The notes under the pieces were generated by a model. The model made no database searches. It saw nothing but the letters and a program-made list of their open reading frames with translations, and was not told the origin of the DNA. Positions 12,551-25,809 of a DNA stretch of 64,000 nt are shown piece after piece; the stretch's first letter is position 1, and each line of letters starts with the position of its first letter. Source of the stretch: Oxytricha trifallax (Eukaryota; Ciliophora; Spirotrichea; Sporadotrichida; Oxytrichidae); the NCBI GenBank assembly GCA_000711775.1, contig ARYC01000092.1, forward strand, positions 62,001 through 126,000, given 5' to 3'. Made by a program: the position numbers and the translations under genes.

Positions 12551-14194
12551 ATGAAGAAGGGAAATTTAGCTTCACAAGTTGCTGCCAAGACCAAGGAAAC
12601 CTAAGCTCAAGCCAAAGCTGCAGCAAAATAATAATAAGACTAATCCAGAATGACTGGAGCAGGGCAAAAAGACATGAAAACTTTCGATAATTACGAGATA
12701 GCTTTGCAAATTATGAAAGCGAGAAGAAGAAATGAGGAGGCTTTCCCATCAAAAGATATTGAAACGCTGGTTGAAATGGCTATTAAAGTTGTAGCAGCAA
12801 ACTTTGAATTGTACCCTGAACTTTCAGGTGTACATGATACTTTTGTTCAATCTGAGGTAAGAATTCATTAAATTTTCAATCATGTTTTTAGATTGTAAAA
12901 CTTGCAGATAAAACTTTGCCTATCACAGTTACTGCTAGAAATGTGGAGTTTGAATTTTATTGGGAGGAAAAATGCAAAAAACAATTAAAGAACTGTAAGA
13001 AAGAGGATCACGGTTGTAGTTATAAGCAAGCTTTTATTGAGAGACATTTGCAGACTTTGCTTGAAAATCATAAAGCAGAAGCTAGCGTTGAAGAACTTAA
13101 GAAAGAACTTGAAGCAGCTAGATACGATGTATTCTGCCTAAACATAAGCCAGCTACTCTCACATTTAGATATGAGCATAGTTTTCAGATATCTCCCAAAT
13201 CTTGCTTACTTATCATTGACTTATGGTGCTAAACATGTTGGCATGGAGTATGAGAGACCTTTGTTTGGTATGAAAATGTCAGACGCTAAAATTTTCTCTG
13301 AATGCATGAGATCTACCTAAAGTCTTATTTATCTTTCATTGCCAGGCAACTTGATCGACGATGATTTGATCTCAATCCTAATAAAAGGCTTAATGTTGAA
13401 CAAGACCATTTCATAGCTCGACTTCTCTCACAATAAAATCTCAAACTCTGGCGCTAGAAAAATTGCCAAATTCTTGCTCTAAACCTAAATTATAACTCAC
13501 TTGAATCTCTCTGATAACATGATTCACTACGAAGGTTCAAGATATCTAGCTTAGGCCCTAAAAGTAAACAGATCTTTGCGTTACTTGAACCTAAAATTGA
13601 ATCGAATCGACGATAAAGGTGGTTCTAAGTTGTGTGTTGATTTACAAAATAATAACTCTAATCTTGAGTTTTTATCACTCTCCTCAAACAGTTTGGGTCA
13701 TATGTTCTGTGAGTCACTTGCTGAATTCTTGAAGATCAATCGTACCATTAAACGTCTTGATATTTCTTGCAACTTTTTTATGTTTAATCTAATAGCACAA
13801 TAGAATTCTATCCTATTATTCATTAATTTCTCTTACTCATTTTATAACTTTATTGATGACTCAAACGCAAATACCTTAAAAGATTCATTGGAAAGCAACT
13901 CCAACATAATAGAAATAGACGTGAGAAACAATCAATTGAGCGAGGACACTGAAAATGATATCAACGAAATTGTTACCAAAAACATGCTAATGTCTAAGAA
14001 TATTCCTTTCAAGAGACTCGGAGAGTGTAAGTTTATATGACTATCTGTAAAAAATTCTCAATTGAAAAATGAGAGTTAAATATTGATAAGAAAATCATAT
14101 CAATTAAAAACACTCAATAAATATTAAATTTCAATGTTTAGATTACATTCTAGAGACATTCTACGATACGTTTAAGTATAATAAAGATAGATGA
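12551..14194 (+). CDS. DRC5: DRC5/TCTE1-like LRR protein, nexin-dynein regulatory complex
   Basis: Starts MKKGNLASQVAAKTKETQAQ and ends YDTFKYNKDR-TGA (14192-14194). An N-terminal helical region leads to a conserved block (LAYLSLTYGAKHVGMEYE) typical of TCTE1. About six ribonuclease-inhibitor-type leucine-rich repeats follow (for example LIYLSLPGNLIDDD, ITHLNLSDNMIHYEG, LRYLNLKLNRIDDKG). The family is subunit 5 of the nexin-dynein regulatory complex and tunes ciliary beating. Two GT-AG introns (12857-12891, 14027-14141) and one IES (13777-13851) interrupt it. Splicing the second intron yields EYYILETFYDTFK in frame. With DNAAF5 nearby, two ciliary-motility genes lie within 10 kb, which is probably coincidental. 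Confidence 0.82.
13777..13851 (+). other. IES with 6-bp pointer AACTTT
   Basis: AACTTT occurs at 13771-13776 and 13846-13851. Removing 75 bp of AT-rich DNA restores a leucine-rich repeat consensus (LDISCNF joined to IDDSNANTLKDSLESN). The segment is in frame and open if retained, so support comes from the LRR pattern rather than from frame repair. Confidence 0.75.
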
Positions 14195-14955
14195 AATTAA
14201 CATAAAAATAATAAATTAATTAGCAATAAGAATGAATCCTACTGAAAGATAAAATTGCTTGATAAATTTATTTATGAAATATAACAGAATAAAATTTATT
14301 TTTATAGCATTAAAAAAAGCACAAAGTTTACTCAGCTTCTCCAATACTATTAATATAGTTAATATTTACCTTTAAACATTATTCAATAAATTCAATTTAT
14401 TTTGATATATTAATTTTTGATATTTTTAGCCCAATTTGTTTAACTTAGTTAGTGAAATATATCTTATTTTCTTCTAAATTTATGTATTTAAAAATTAGAC
14501 CATGAAATATAATTATTAATGTAAAAAGATTAAATGTTACTGAAAAATTATTGCTTAACTAAAAAATTTTTAATTAAATTAATTTCAAAATTAATTAATT
14601 ACTTTTTATTTTTCTCAATTACTTTCTATTGAGTAAGAATAAATGAATTTAGAGCACACACTCTATTGATTAGTTGATTGTTGACATTTGTACACACATT
14701 ACTAGGTATTATATTGATGTAGTTGTGTTATTACATTACTATATTATTAAATATATTTCAGATTCAAGGTAATTATCTATTAGATATATTATACCTCCCC
14801 TATACCCCAAAACCCCTCAACGATAACTCTCATCATAAATTAAAGTTAATCTGATTTTAAAAAAAATAAAAATTCATGGAAGATGTGATTTTGCAATGAA
14901 TCATTACTCCACACGTTAATTACTGCTTCATTGCTAAGTTTTATTTTGATTTTCA
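14195..14955. other. AT-rich intergenic DNA with an interstitial C4A4C4 motif
   Basis: Non-coding, very AT-rich. Near its right side CCCCAAAACCCC (14805-14816) interrupts the AT background. This equals one and a half ciliate telomere repeats, but no inverted partner is seen close by. Confidence 0.5.
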
Positions 14956-17900
14956 TCATGCACTTTTGTGAGACGGATAGTCTGATTCTTGGCGCAGCTG
15001 CATATTTCTTCGAATTGACTCGTGATCAACTCCACCTATTGGTTAATTATAATATATATATATATATATTGTAGATTGTAAAGAATTAACAATAAAATTG
15101 GTTAATTAGCAAATGCTTTCTTTAAATGCTAATTTTTCTATAATTTATAGATAATTCCACAAGATTGGGCTGTTCTTTGAGTTTCACGGTCTTGACATAA
15201 GCCTCTTTAAATAACTTTTATTTACAATAAAAATATTAATATTATAACAGCTGTAGACTGGTGGCAGCATCTATTTCGATCTGTGAGTCTCCGATCGCCA
15301 CGATGTTTGTAATGATATCTTTGTCCATCTTGGCAGCTAAAGCATGAAAAGTCTTGAATTTCCACTCTTTAAATCCATCTATATTACACAATCATAATTA
15401 ACAGTATAAATATATTGTAAGGAATTGAAAGTATTATCATATTTTAGAATATTACCAAGATATGAATTAATTGTATTCTTAAATTATATTCGAAAAATTA
15501 GTGAGATATTACCTAAATTATATAAAATCATACTTACTTGGTATTAATTTTTCGTATTACGCTCTTGCACTAATAATATTAATTCCGTTCTTCTTTGAAT
15601 TCTATATTTTATGTAATTTTGAAGAAATTAATTAAAAAAAGAAGCATAACTTTAATTTATTTTATATGATTAGAATGCCACAACAGCTCTCTGTATAAAA
15701 CAGGCAAATATCTGGCAGCACTGAGCTCAACCCACCCGTGCCCGGCGTTAGTAATGATATAAGTGGAACCTTGCTTTACACTTTTCTGTAAAAGTTTTAT
15801 AATTAATTCCTATAGGTGATCTAGTTATTATTAAACTGGCTTTGGCAACTTCTTTCTTAGTCTTTATTAAAATTTAAGCATAAATATTGATGACAGTATA
15901 TTCTACAAGTGATTCATGAAGTGCTAATATGAAGAAATTAAGTAATTTATGATAAATTTCTAACAGACTAACGAAGGATGTGTGGTTAGTATGGTGATAA
16001 GAAAGTACTGGACATGAGAGTATCATCCCAATCCCAAATGATAATGGTTTAATGTGTTTTTGGCTTGTGTGCTCCTGATGGATCAATCATTCTATTCTAT
16101 ACAATATTGTATTAGTATATGCAGGTACTTACTGCGCATGTACATAGTGGTGGTTGCATCTGGATTTCTGGGGGCTATACTGTTAACTCCTCCGTCTTCT
16201 TGGGATCCGTTTGTTGTCTCATCGTCTTCATCTTTCTTTGTCTCCTCTAGAATTGATGGGAAATTTGGTGAGTTCCCGCTGGCACCATTAAATGTTATAT
16301 TATTTTATACGGAATTCATGAATTGTTGATTTAGATATTAATTAAAATATAATAAATTTTTTAGTAATTAATCTCTAATCGTGATATTATTATTAATTTC
16401 CTTATAATTAATTTTATGTATATGCTTAATCTTTAAAAAAAATGATAAATTTGCTACCAAAATTTCAACAAATAAATATATTCTGATTGTTTCCATTGAT
16501 ATTGTGAGTGTTATCAAACCTAGGGAACTCCATGAAGTTCCTATTAGCCTAGGCAGCTTTCATGGCATTATTGCTATCAGTGTTCTATTCATTATCAGCA
16601 GTTACAATCAGTGGCCTCTTTTTCCTCATAATGGACAGCTTATAGCCGTCACCCTGATCGATAACTCCTTCTTCCTCTTCAGTTTCAGTAGTCTGAGAGT
16701 GTGAATTGTGGCGGCCTGTGTTTGCTCCACTTCCATCGTTGTCGTTCATGTCTCCTGGGTAGAAACCATTACTGCGACTTAAGCGACTATTTTCCATCCC
16801 GTCGAAAGAATTCACTGGCACCTGGGAGAATTAGAGACCACCTAAGCCGAGGCTTTCGGCGTCAAGCAGATCATCACGGTTGGAGTTCAAACGGGAGGAT
16901 CTAGAACTACTGTTGCTGTCATCAATTCCATTTATAACTCCAAAACTTACTATAATAAATCATAAAAATTATCAGATAGATGTCTACTAATCTCAATATT
17001 TTATGCTCATAGTAAATTATATGGTTTCTTTGGTATAAGTTATAAGCTATTTGTATAATTTGTAATTTAAGGGCTTTTTTATTCCCTGATGAATTAGTCT
17101 ATTCATGACTTGAAGATGTTGGTGAAATTGCTTGTTAGAATATTGTGATCTTTTATTTTTAGCTCTGGTTGGAGTATGATTCTTATTGGTACCCACTTCT
17201 TAAGAGTTGGACTCTTCTTTCTAATTTATTATAAAATTCTGGATTAAATTTGAGCCCTTTCGATAGTATTCTAATAGATTCTGATACTACTTGCTGTTCT
17301 CCTTATATCTAATTCTTTATGATTATATATACTAAATTTATCTAAGTTTCTCAATTAACAGATGAAGATAAATCACTTTTTTGCTTCTAAAAATTATTTT
17401 AATATTACATGACTGTCTAATACTTAATTGAATAAATCCTATTGGTCGTCTTCGAAACCGAATGGATCCGCATTTGCATGTGATTTGGCCATTGAATTTT
17501 GCAAATTATTACGCTGTGAATATGACTGTGGGCCTACTGCTGTTTTTAATCTATCGCCTAATTTAATTAGTTAATTAAAATATATATATTGTAAATTGCA
17601 ATAAAAGAGCATAAGGGTAAATTGAATTTTATAAAATATTAGAATAGTTATATTAATTTGAGGTTTGGGACTTGGAGTGAATTGGACGTGACATCATGAT
17701 TATTATTGTTAGATTTATTATGAGCTTATTATTAAGATTATTTACTCTTCGATAATTATATTGCAAAAAATTGATATTTATCGTGGAATAAATTATTAAT
17801 CTAAAAATAAAATCCTCCCAATCCCGTTTATGTTCATAGAAAAAAGTAAATAAAGTGCATAAAATACTATTTTTAATTTCATTTAATTAATATTGAATCT

Positions 17901-18441
17901 GCAGAAGAATTCATGATGGATGTGTTCCGATGATGTGTATGTTTTTTATTTTCCATGTTATTTTCGCTTATATCGAAAGTTTTTGATAAGCTTGTGAAAT
18001 GAGTGCCAGTTATGTTTGCCGGATTGGACAGGCCTTGAGTACCAGTCGGAGTTGCATTTCTAACTTTTTATTGCAATTGGTGCTATACTTTCAATTTCTA
18101 GGTATCTTCAAACGTCATTCAAAAATTAACATGCTTAGATTAAGTTATTATTATATGAAGGAAGAGATTTTTGTCAAGTAATTCAATTAGTCTTATGAAT
18201 AAATGTAATAAATGAACTTCTATAACTCAATGTTTTTAAGCTCAAAAACAAAAATAAAGTGTATTTTCTATTTAATAAATCATATAATTGACTGTGCCAA
18301 AGGGGTCCTGGACTATGAATTGGACTTTATGCCCTTGATATCCTACCTAAGTTACAACCTGTTCTATATAATTTCCAAATTCTATTTATTGTATTTTTTG
18401 TCCTTGCCGCCATGCTGGTTCCTGTACTGTTCCTCTTGCAT
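14956..18441 (-). CDS. Heavily interrupted gene, possible HAD-like C-terminus
   Basis: Minus strand, starting MQEEQYRNQHGGKDKKYNKQ at 18441 and ending SDYPSHKSA-TGA (14956-14958). About ten GC-richer pieces alternate with AT-rich IESs or introns: about 18290-18441, 17900-18120, 17440-17560, 17040-17330, 16490-16930, 16120-16320, 15680-15790, 15255-15385, 15150-15230 and 14956-15040. The N-terminal two thirds are low-complexity N/S/Q/E. The C-terminus has STYIITNAGHGWVELSAARY, then WKFKTFHALAAKMDKDII, then IVAIGDSQIEIDAA and VKTVKLKEQPNLVEL. The GDSxxE segment and its spacing recall HAD-fold phosphatase-like proteins of protists; the catalytic assignment is inference. Order is collinear, so it is interrupted but not scrambled. 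Confidence 0.65.
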
Positions 18442-18936
18442 GGCTCTGATCTAACCATTTCCCATTTTTATCTGGCTCTAGCTTGATTATTATTATTATA
18501 ATGATGATGCTAATTATAAATTTAATAATATTGCTACATTAATCTACTATGAATAATTATAATATAATCTATTAGTTAATAAATCATACTGACTGTGGTA
18601 GAAATAGACTTTAGAATAAGTTTAAATATACATACTCTAATTAAAAGTTTAATCAATATCTTGAAGGTTGTTTTTCAAAAGAATACATTTTGAAATACAT
18701 TTTGAAAATAAAAGTTAATCAATATATTTCTTGCATGTTATTTTTCAACTTTTCTGAATAAGTCTGGCATATATGCTATAAAAATGTATTCCTTTATGAT
18801 TTATTATTATCATTTATCAATATATAAAGAAATAATATTGAAATTGTATTTATATAAAGAACAAATCTAAATATACACTACACCTATTAGAAATTTTAAC
18901 AGCCCCTAGCTTTATTTTGAATTTGATTGTGCTACC
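18442..18936. other. AT-rich intergenic DNA
   Basis: No coding frame is supported. The 3' end of the downstream minus-strand gene lies to the right and the 5' end of the previous minus-strand gene to the left. Confidence 0.4.
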
Positions 18937-21900
18937 TCATTATTAAAATCTGTCTTATGGTCTGAATATGAGTTCCTTTAGAATCTCAACTCTTCTGAGA
19001 CTATTGCTTGCTTGTGCTATTCTGAAATCATTAAGCACCACAAATGGCACCTTCTTGTTCAATTCCTTGATAATTGCGATCAAATTATCTCTACCGGTAC
19101 TTTCATCCATCATGATTGCAACGATGTTTTTAACGAATGTTTGTGGATCTTTGAACGCATGTTTTGTCATTTGGCATTCCAAATCTGCTGCGTCTTTAAG
19201 CTTTTGAGACATCATGGAGCTCCAGCCCATAAGTGCGTTGGATCTCAATATTTAGAGGAGATGATCCTGTTCTTAATCCAAACTCAATTCTTCAATGAGT
19301 AGTTGCTAAACAATGTAAATTACTAGTAGCTGTGCTTGTTCGCGGACTGAATCGTAGTAGTCAGTTAAGTATTTGATCAGCTCTTCTGTTAGTTCAGTCA
19401 AGAAAGTCATGCTATGATAAAGTTTCAACTTATCGTTGATGTTTAAGCCTTAAACAAGTTAATTGTAAAATACTTCAAGGTATCTTCTGACAAGCTTTAT
19501 GAAATCCACTTTGACTTATTCTTTCTTCTCTTTATAAAATACTGAGAGACTATTCATAAATTCATCAAAAGGCTTGACATTCTCCTAATCTATAATTACG
19601 CCATTTAAGTCCAATAGATTATTATGTAGCTTTATCACGATCTGCATATTCTTGGTCTTATCATCAGGTGTCTTCCATTCAGTTAGAGAAGCAAACTTCA
19701 AAATGACTAAGAACATATGTGAGATTTCAGGGTTTATAAGTTTGATAGCTTTGTTTATGAACATTTGAATCAAATTCTTCAAAGTAAAAAGTTTTACATT
19801 GTAATTTTGACTCTCGCCGTTTTTCATGATTGAACTGAGAATGTGGGCTACTCTTTCAAATATTGTGATTTTAGCATCTGAATCAAGGTGGTATTATAGA
19901 TGATTTTGTTCTAGTAATTCAAATACTACGAAGAACATTCTCCATTTGTAACTCATCATATTCCAGTCTTAAAGGGGTCATCCATTAGCCCTGTTTAAAT
20001 AATATTTTTAATAAAATTAAATAATGATTTTTACTTAAGAAGCAATTGAGTTTTAGGTCAATTTTTGGCAAAATAAAATAATTAAAATTAAATAAAAAAA
20101 TTTAGCAAATTAAAACACATCTATTTTTATATTGAACAATAATAGAACTGTTCAATAATTTATTCACTATTTTTAATTTAATATTTGAGGTAAAAAGATT
20201 CATATCAGGATAAAATAATAATAAAATTGTATGTCAATATCTAATTTTAAAAATAACATTTCTTTTATGTTAAAAATAAAAAATAAGCATATTCTTAAAT
20301 GGATTGTTAATAAAAAAACTAAATTTAACTCATATTAGATATCTAATTTCCAATTTGTTTATAAGTACAGATAGATATCTTCCTAGTCTTTAGATTTTTC
20401 TACTTATTCATCATCTGGAAATTGCTCATTAAAGTATGTCCTTAAATTAGATTCAAAGAAATCTACCTCAGGATTTGAAGAGATCAATGTTAGTTTATTC
20501 AACATCGAGAGACATTTCTTTTTTTGTGCAATCACATGCTCAGTCTCAGCTTTGTTCAACAATTTAAGGTTTTATTAAACACTAAGTGATCTTATGATCA
20601 TGTAGAAGAAATCCTTCTGGTATTTATGCCACTGAGATATATTCAAGCCCTTTTCTTGCTTGGCATAAAGAATTTCAATGATTTAGTAGACTGATTCAGT
20701 TAGGTGATCAGCAAGTTCTTAATCTAGTGCGTCCAAGATGAAATCATTCACAGAATTAACAAAACCCTCTAATAGAGAGGACACTTTGGATAAGTCCTCA
20801 TCAATTGGAATAATTTCCACAGCTCCTGCGAACAAATAACCAAAACATCTCAAAGCACCTGATTAAGTGTGAGGGAGGAAAGACTCTAATTCGTTTCTTA
20901 TAGCTTAAATGACCATAGTTTCATATGTTCTGGGAGCGCAGTACCTTCCAACAAGTCTTAAACAGAGTGGGATGTTTTTCTAAACAGTCTTATTCTCGTT
21001 TTCCAGAACTGATTTATACATGGAAACAAGCAAATGATCCATAAACTGTGTCATAAAGTCCTCGGTATATATTATGCAACAAAGTAGCAATTGGGAAGCT
21101 CTTTCTCTGTTGTCTTAAATCCAATCATTAAGCTCTTTATATATGGCAAAGAGATAGCGACGCACATATGAACGAACTAAAATTCTTGAACCTAAGCAAG
21201 GGCGATGCAAAAATGGAAGTGGAAGGATTATATCGTTATCTTTTATTTTACCACCATAAGTCCATTCTGGTGTAAAACCTAACTGCTTCAATTCTCTGAT
21301 ATCTTACTCATATAAAATAGAACGATTAAGTTATATAGCTTAAATTGAAAAAAAGTTATCAATTATTTAATTTCATATTCTTCTTCATATTATTTTCCAA
21401 GCTCTTCGATTAAGTCAAATACACTTTCTCTGATGCTATCATTTTAATCATAAAGCCCACTAATTAAATAAGGGAATAATCTGCCTTCATGATCCTTTTT
21501 ATCTGGAAGCTTCATAGATAGTCCAGCTATAGTTTTGTAAAACAGATCTCTAACAACTGTAGATCTATCTGCAACGAAGATTTTAATAAATTATGAAATA
21601 ATAAGCCAATAATCATAACCATAATTTCTTAAGATTGCAAAGTAATTGAGTTTTGTAGAAACCTCATAGAAATCTTTTATGGGAACCAAATTTGGATCTC
21701 TAAATCCAATTAAATGTTCCATTATGTTCGCACTAAACTTGAACGCTCCACAGAAGAACACATGATAGAGTGCTTTCAATCCTGCCATCCTCACTTTAGC
21801 ATGTTTACTAACAAAAGATGTGAAGAGACTACGACCCATATTCTCTGAGAAATGCAGAAGTTAATCACCACCGTTGATTGCAAGTTCAGACATAGCATTG

Positions 21901-22835
21901 CATCCTTCAATAATGACATCACCGAAAGAATCCATGCATAGAGCTCTGCAAATGTTAACAAACTGATCTACGTATGCTCTCAAGCAGTCGAATACAGTAT
22001 GTGAAACCATTACAGTTACAATCTCAGCTAGGACTACTCTCACTTCTTCACTGGTCTCTGGTTAGTCAACCATCATTTAAGGTTTTTAAGTAATTGGCGG
22101 CTTCATAACATCTGGTAGGCCCTCAGTACCTTCGATATCTTCAGCATTTAGTCTTTCAATCAAAACTGGAATTAAGTATGGAATGCAAAAAAATGAGCGA
22201 ATCTCAAATATCTTTTTCATTCTAATTACACTATACTTCTAAATTTAATGCTCATTGTGATATCATCCGATCTCACAAAAAACTCCTTGATCAATAAAGC
22301 AGCAATTTCTCTGCATTTCTCAACTTTATCACTTAGGCGCTTAAACAGTTGTTTCTAAATCATGGGAAGAAGTTCTTAATACACTCGGTTGGGTGCCTTA
22401 TGTTTGGCTTGAACGAATATCTGATACAACTTTATCAAAGCGAATTTCCTTTTCTGAGCATCCTCCATATTTTGTAAGTTATTCAGCTCACGATGCAGGA
22501 ATTGAAGTAGGTCTGCGGCGTTTTCACGTGGAAATTCTATATCAAAACATTAAACTTAATGGTGAAATTTATTGTAAATGTATCTCTAATATTCATTCTA
22601 TCTCAACTCCATCTTCCTCTTCAGAATCACTTTCGCTCCCGCTATCTAAATTTCTCTTCTCCTCAATATCAGAATCCTAGTCATTATACCTGTCTTTATC
22701 ATTTGGTGATATGTGCTGCTTTTTCTCATCACTGTCATGCTGGGTGGATGTCTTTGATCTATTACTATCCTATCCCTAGGTGCTAGTTTTAGTTTATTGA
22801 ATCATTTGATTGTCGTCACTTCGAGAAGTTTCCAT
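18937..22835 (-). CDS. DNAAF5: DNAAF5/HEATR2-like HEAT-repeat dynein arm assembly factor
   Basis: Starts METSRSDDNQMIQQTKTSTQ at 22835 and ends RPQDRFQQ-TGA (18937-18939). After an acidic, low-complexity N-terminus come HEAT-type helical repeats. Segments resembling DNAAF5 are IPVLIERLNAEDIEG, VRVVLAEIVTVMVSH, LFPYLISGLYDQNDSIRES and LIEELGKQYEEEYE. The family acts in the cytoplasm to preassemble axonemal dynein arms. Breaks include a 61-bp IES (22541-22601), a roughly 36-bp intron near 22215-22250, an interruption near 21320-21370, and AT-rich DNA at about 19990-20345. The C-terminal block (19980-18937) continues on the same strand in order. The join across 19990-20345 was not resolved to a pointer. 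Confidence 0.75.
22541..22601 (-). other. IES with 7-bp pointer ATTCTAT
   Basis: ATTCTAT occurs at 22534-22540 and 22595-22601. Deleting 61 bp (not a multiple of 3) joins the acidic N-terminus (EEEDGVEIE) to FPRENAADLLQFLHRELNN and bypasses a TGA. Confidence 0.82.
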
Positions 22836-23156
22836 TTTAAATTAAGTACAAATTTAAATATTCCCTAATTTGATTTTGTTTTGGAAGTTAAACTTACACT
22901 AAAACTCTTTATAGTATTAATTTTGCTATTGGTTTGTTTCTCTTTAAAACTATTAGAATTCTTGCATTATAAAGGAGACAAAATCTTAAAATACTTATTT
23001 AATTTAATTGAAATTAAGACATCATTTTAATTTACTATATAATTCATACTTCTCATAAAATGCTGGCTTTTCCACTAAATCGTCATGAACCAAAATCAAT
23101 TCAGATGGGGTAAAATTAAATCGTTCATTTGAATATAAGCACCTTTTTACTTTTTC

Positions 23157-24482
23157 TCAATTAAAATTTTCTTTTAATAAGATTTTTTTAAAACCATTAT
23201 TATTCATAATGAAATAATCTGAATTCGTAATGTAGTAATATGCTTTCAATAAACTTATTATGATTGTATTAATTTTTAATATTTCCCCCACACTTTTAAA
23301 TTCCTTGACTTTCTTTTTAATATCTATATCTTCAGTAACTAATGAATCTTTATCTTGTATATCCAGCTAATTCATTTATCTATCAATATTATTTATTGTA
23401 CTCTCCTTCTTCTCCTCTTCTTACTATACAGTTTTACTCAAATCCTCTCGAATACCCTTCTATTTCGTCTATTTCTCCATGTATTTCTTCTTATTTTCCT
23501 GTGATTCCTTCTGCTTCAACTCCTTTTTGCTAATCATTCTAAGCCAAATGCTGCCTCTTTTGAATATTTCATCAATATTGTTGTAGTTTATACCGAATTC
23601 TGTGAACATTATCTCATTTTTGTCCTTAGTCAGAGTGCCTTTCAGACGCTTCTGAGCTTGTTCAGTTGTCAAGCCACCCTTTTATACTAGGGTCCAGAAA
23701 CATGTGTTGTATTAGTTGTTTATGTGGCAGTCGACCTGTCTCCATGAGACGTAGTTTTGCATATTTAAAAATGCATTAAATAACCTTCTACAAAGAATAA
23801 ATTACAAGTTATTTAAGTATTGTAATCGCATATCTTCAAGAGAGGGGTAAAGTACAATTCTAGCATCAAAACTAGGTACTTTCAGTAATTTCTATGGTTT
23901 TAAATTACTTGTATCATTTCTTTCACTTATTTTCTATAATTTCCTCTATATCTCCTCACTATCTAATCCCTATTCACTGAAATATTTCTCTGGTTGGAAA
24001 TATCTATCCCAATAAAATACATAACTTGTGCTAAACAACGATAAAACTGTGCTCAATATTTTATCTTCTCTTCTATTGAAAACTTTTGCACTTTTTTTGA
24101 AAATGAAGGAGTATTCGTCGGAGTCTCCATATGATATAATTATCTCTGTAAATTGCTTCATTACTTCCTATTTTATATATATATATATATTATTATTAAC
24201 TTTAAGATTAATATTTTGCTTATTAAGATCCCTCCTAATAAGTCATAATTTATTACTAAAATAAATTTAATATTTAAATTTATAATAAAATATTTTTGAT
24301 TATTCCTTTGCACATTTGTTCATAAGCTGCAGCCCTCTGATATCATTGGGTTTTTCAAAGTTATGCTGAGTTGTGAAGTTAGTGAAGCCTCTTCCGTCTA
24401 TCCGCACCACCATGAAAGTATTTGGGAGGAGAGTATTGGAAAATTCGAACTTCTTCACGTACTCAAATTTGCTATTTGCCAT
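23157..24482 (-). CDS. THG1: tRNA-His guanylyltransferase (Thg1)
   Basis: Starts [20 protein letters not shown] at 24482 and ends LLKENFN-TGA (23157-23159). Thg1 hallmarks are in order: [13 protein letters not shown] (metal-binding Asp), [18 protein letters not shown] (second catalytic Asp), [36 protein letters not shown] with the HINN motif, and [20 protein letters not shown]. The enzyme adds G(-1) to tRNA-His. Four coding blocks (24300-24482, about 23945-24168, 23835-23930, 23157-23762) are separated by AT-rich IESs or introns and are collinear. A Lys/Gln/Asp-rich tail after the core is longer than in yeast Thg1. Confidence 0.92.
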
Positions 24483-24859
24483 TAATATTCTGCGGTGTAT
24501 ATATTGCTAATTACTTTATATTATTAATAATAATTTAGTATACAATCAAATTTAATTTATAAAATAATATGCCAATTAGAGTGTTTATATAAGTTTAATG
24601 ATCAAATTTAAAGTGTACTTGTATATATTTTAGACAGTCAAGATAATTTCGGCCCGAACAGCATATAAAATCAATAATTTGAAATTGAATTAATTGTTAA
24701 TGAAAAGGCTCAAATCCAAATGAAGATCATTTTAAGGGTAAACCTAAAATCATTAAAAATATTTAACAATTTTATAGAATTAAAACTTCTAAACAATTTA
24801 AATAATGAATAAAGATTTTTAATTTTAGAGGTTCGAGGACTAGCAGAGGCAACAGAAAA

Positions 24860-25165
24860 ATGAGTGATTAGACATCAGCCAAAAATTTGCTCAACAGTAA
24901 TCTGTAAACTCAAGAAGAGTCATGGTAATTGATAAAATGATATAATTTCATAAATTTGAACTTCTTGAGCTACAAATAAGTTTGCTGCTCGTATGTAAAA
25001 ATACATGAATTCACAAGCAATTTCTACATAATTATTTTATTTAATATTGACTAAGAAAATGAATGAAGATTCTACATATCTTAAAAACAAGGAATATATT
25101 AAGTACCTGCAAAAGCTCTCGTAGAATAGAATGATTGAAAATAAATAATATTCCTAAAAATCATA
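24860..25165 (+). other. Coding-like pieces upstream of the small Tim gene
   Basis: MSDQTSAKNLLNSNLQTQEE starts at 24860. A second piece (about 25060-25165) reads STYLKNKEYIKYLQKLSQNR. A shared TACAT could join an intermediate frame, but I found no consistent join to the Tim frame. They may be a small separate gene, or pieces of a gene whose remainder lies elsewhere. Confidence 0.35.
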
Positions 25166-25258
25166 AACATGATCAAAAAATTTATGCAACATTTTAGTGG
25201 TTATAAAAATAAATTTATAATTATCAAATTTATAAAGAATCAGATTATTTCATTTAAC

Positions 25259-25809
25259 ATGGTGGACATCGAAAAATACAGGCAAATAGTAGGTTCAGAG
25301 AATTTGGAAAGCGAGGAGGATGTGCTAAATAGCAAAATTGAAGAAAATTTGCAAAAGCGTGAATTAATGAAACTCAGGCAGATGTTTTATGAGAATTTGA
25401 GGTCTTATTATATGCAAAGAAAGTTCAAGGAACAAATCACTATTGGGTGTTCAGATAGATGTCTTAAAGGCCCATTCAGAGAAGATGATCTCACAAGAAT
25501 TCATTTTATATTGCCCTGTTTTCCTTATAAACCATCCTGTAAATTTGTTTTCAGTTTTGTTTGATTAAAAAACTAAAATTAAGTACTAAAACTTTAAATT
25601 TGACAAGACAAGAGATGAACTGCATGGTTGGTTGTTTCAATAAATACTACCGATTTATGGGTTATTCAAATACAGTTTACACATACTTGACAAATCCAGA
25701 TGCAGTCAGAAATTACATGGGATAAGATATAGACGAAGAATCTTAAGATGGTCTATAACAATAAAATGTAAGACAACCTGTAATCTCAATGGCAGATAAA
25801 ATTGCATGA
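25259..25809 (+). CDS. Small Tim-like twin-CX3C mitochondrial import chaperone
   Basis: Starts MVDIEKYRQIVGSENLESEE and ends PVISMADKIA-TGA (25807-25809). After IES removal it has about 147 residues. Twin CX3C motifs (CSDRC in the first block, CMVGC in the second) flank a short linker. This is the signature of Tim8/9/10/13 chaperones of the mitochondrial intermembrane space, which ferry carrier and other membrane proteins. It is longer than the usual 80-100 residues because of an N-terminal helical extension and a Q/D-rich tail. An in-frame upstream ATG at 25169 exists, but the added sequence is AT-rich and unlike Tim proteins. Confidence 0.72.
25499..25608 (+). other. IES with 6-bp pointer ACAAGA
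   Basis: ACAAGA lies at 25493-25498 and 25603-25608. Excision of 110 bp (not a multiple of 3) joins EDDLTR to QEMNCMVGCFNKYY, putting the two CX3C motifs in one frame. Confidence 0.88.

Noticed and set aside
24860..25165. Possible Mediator subunit 31 from KFELLELQ and EYIKYLQKL
   Set aside because: The similarity is short, needs an unproven join, and lacks the rest of the conserved MED31 block.
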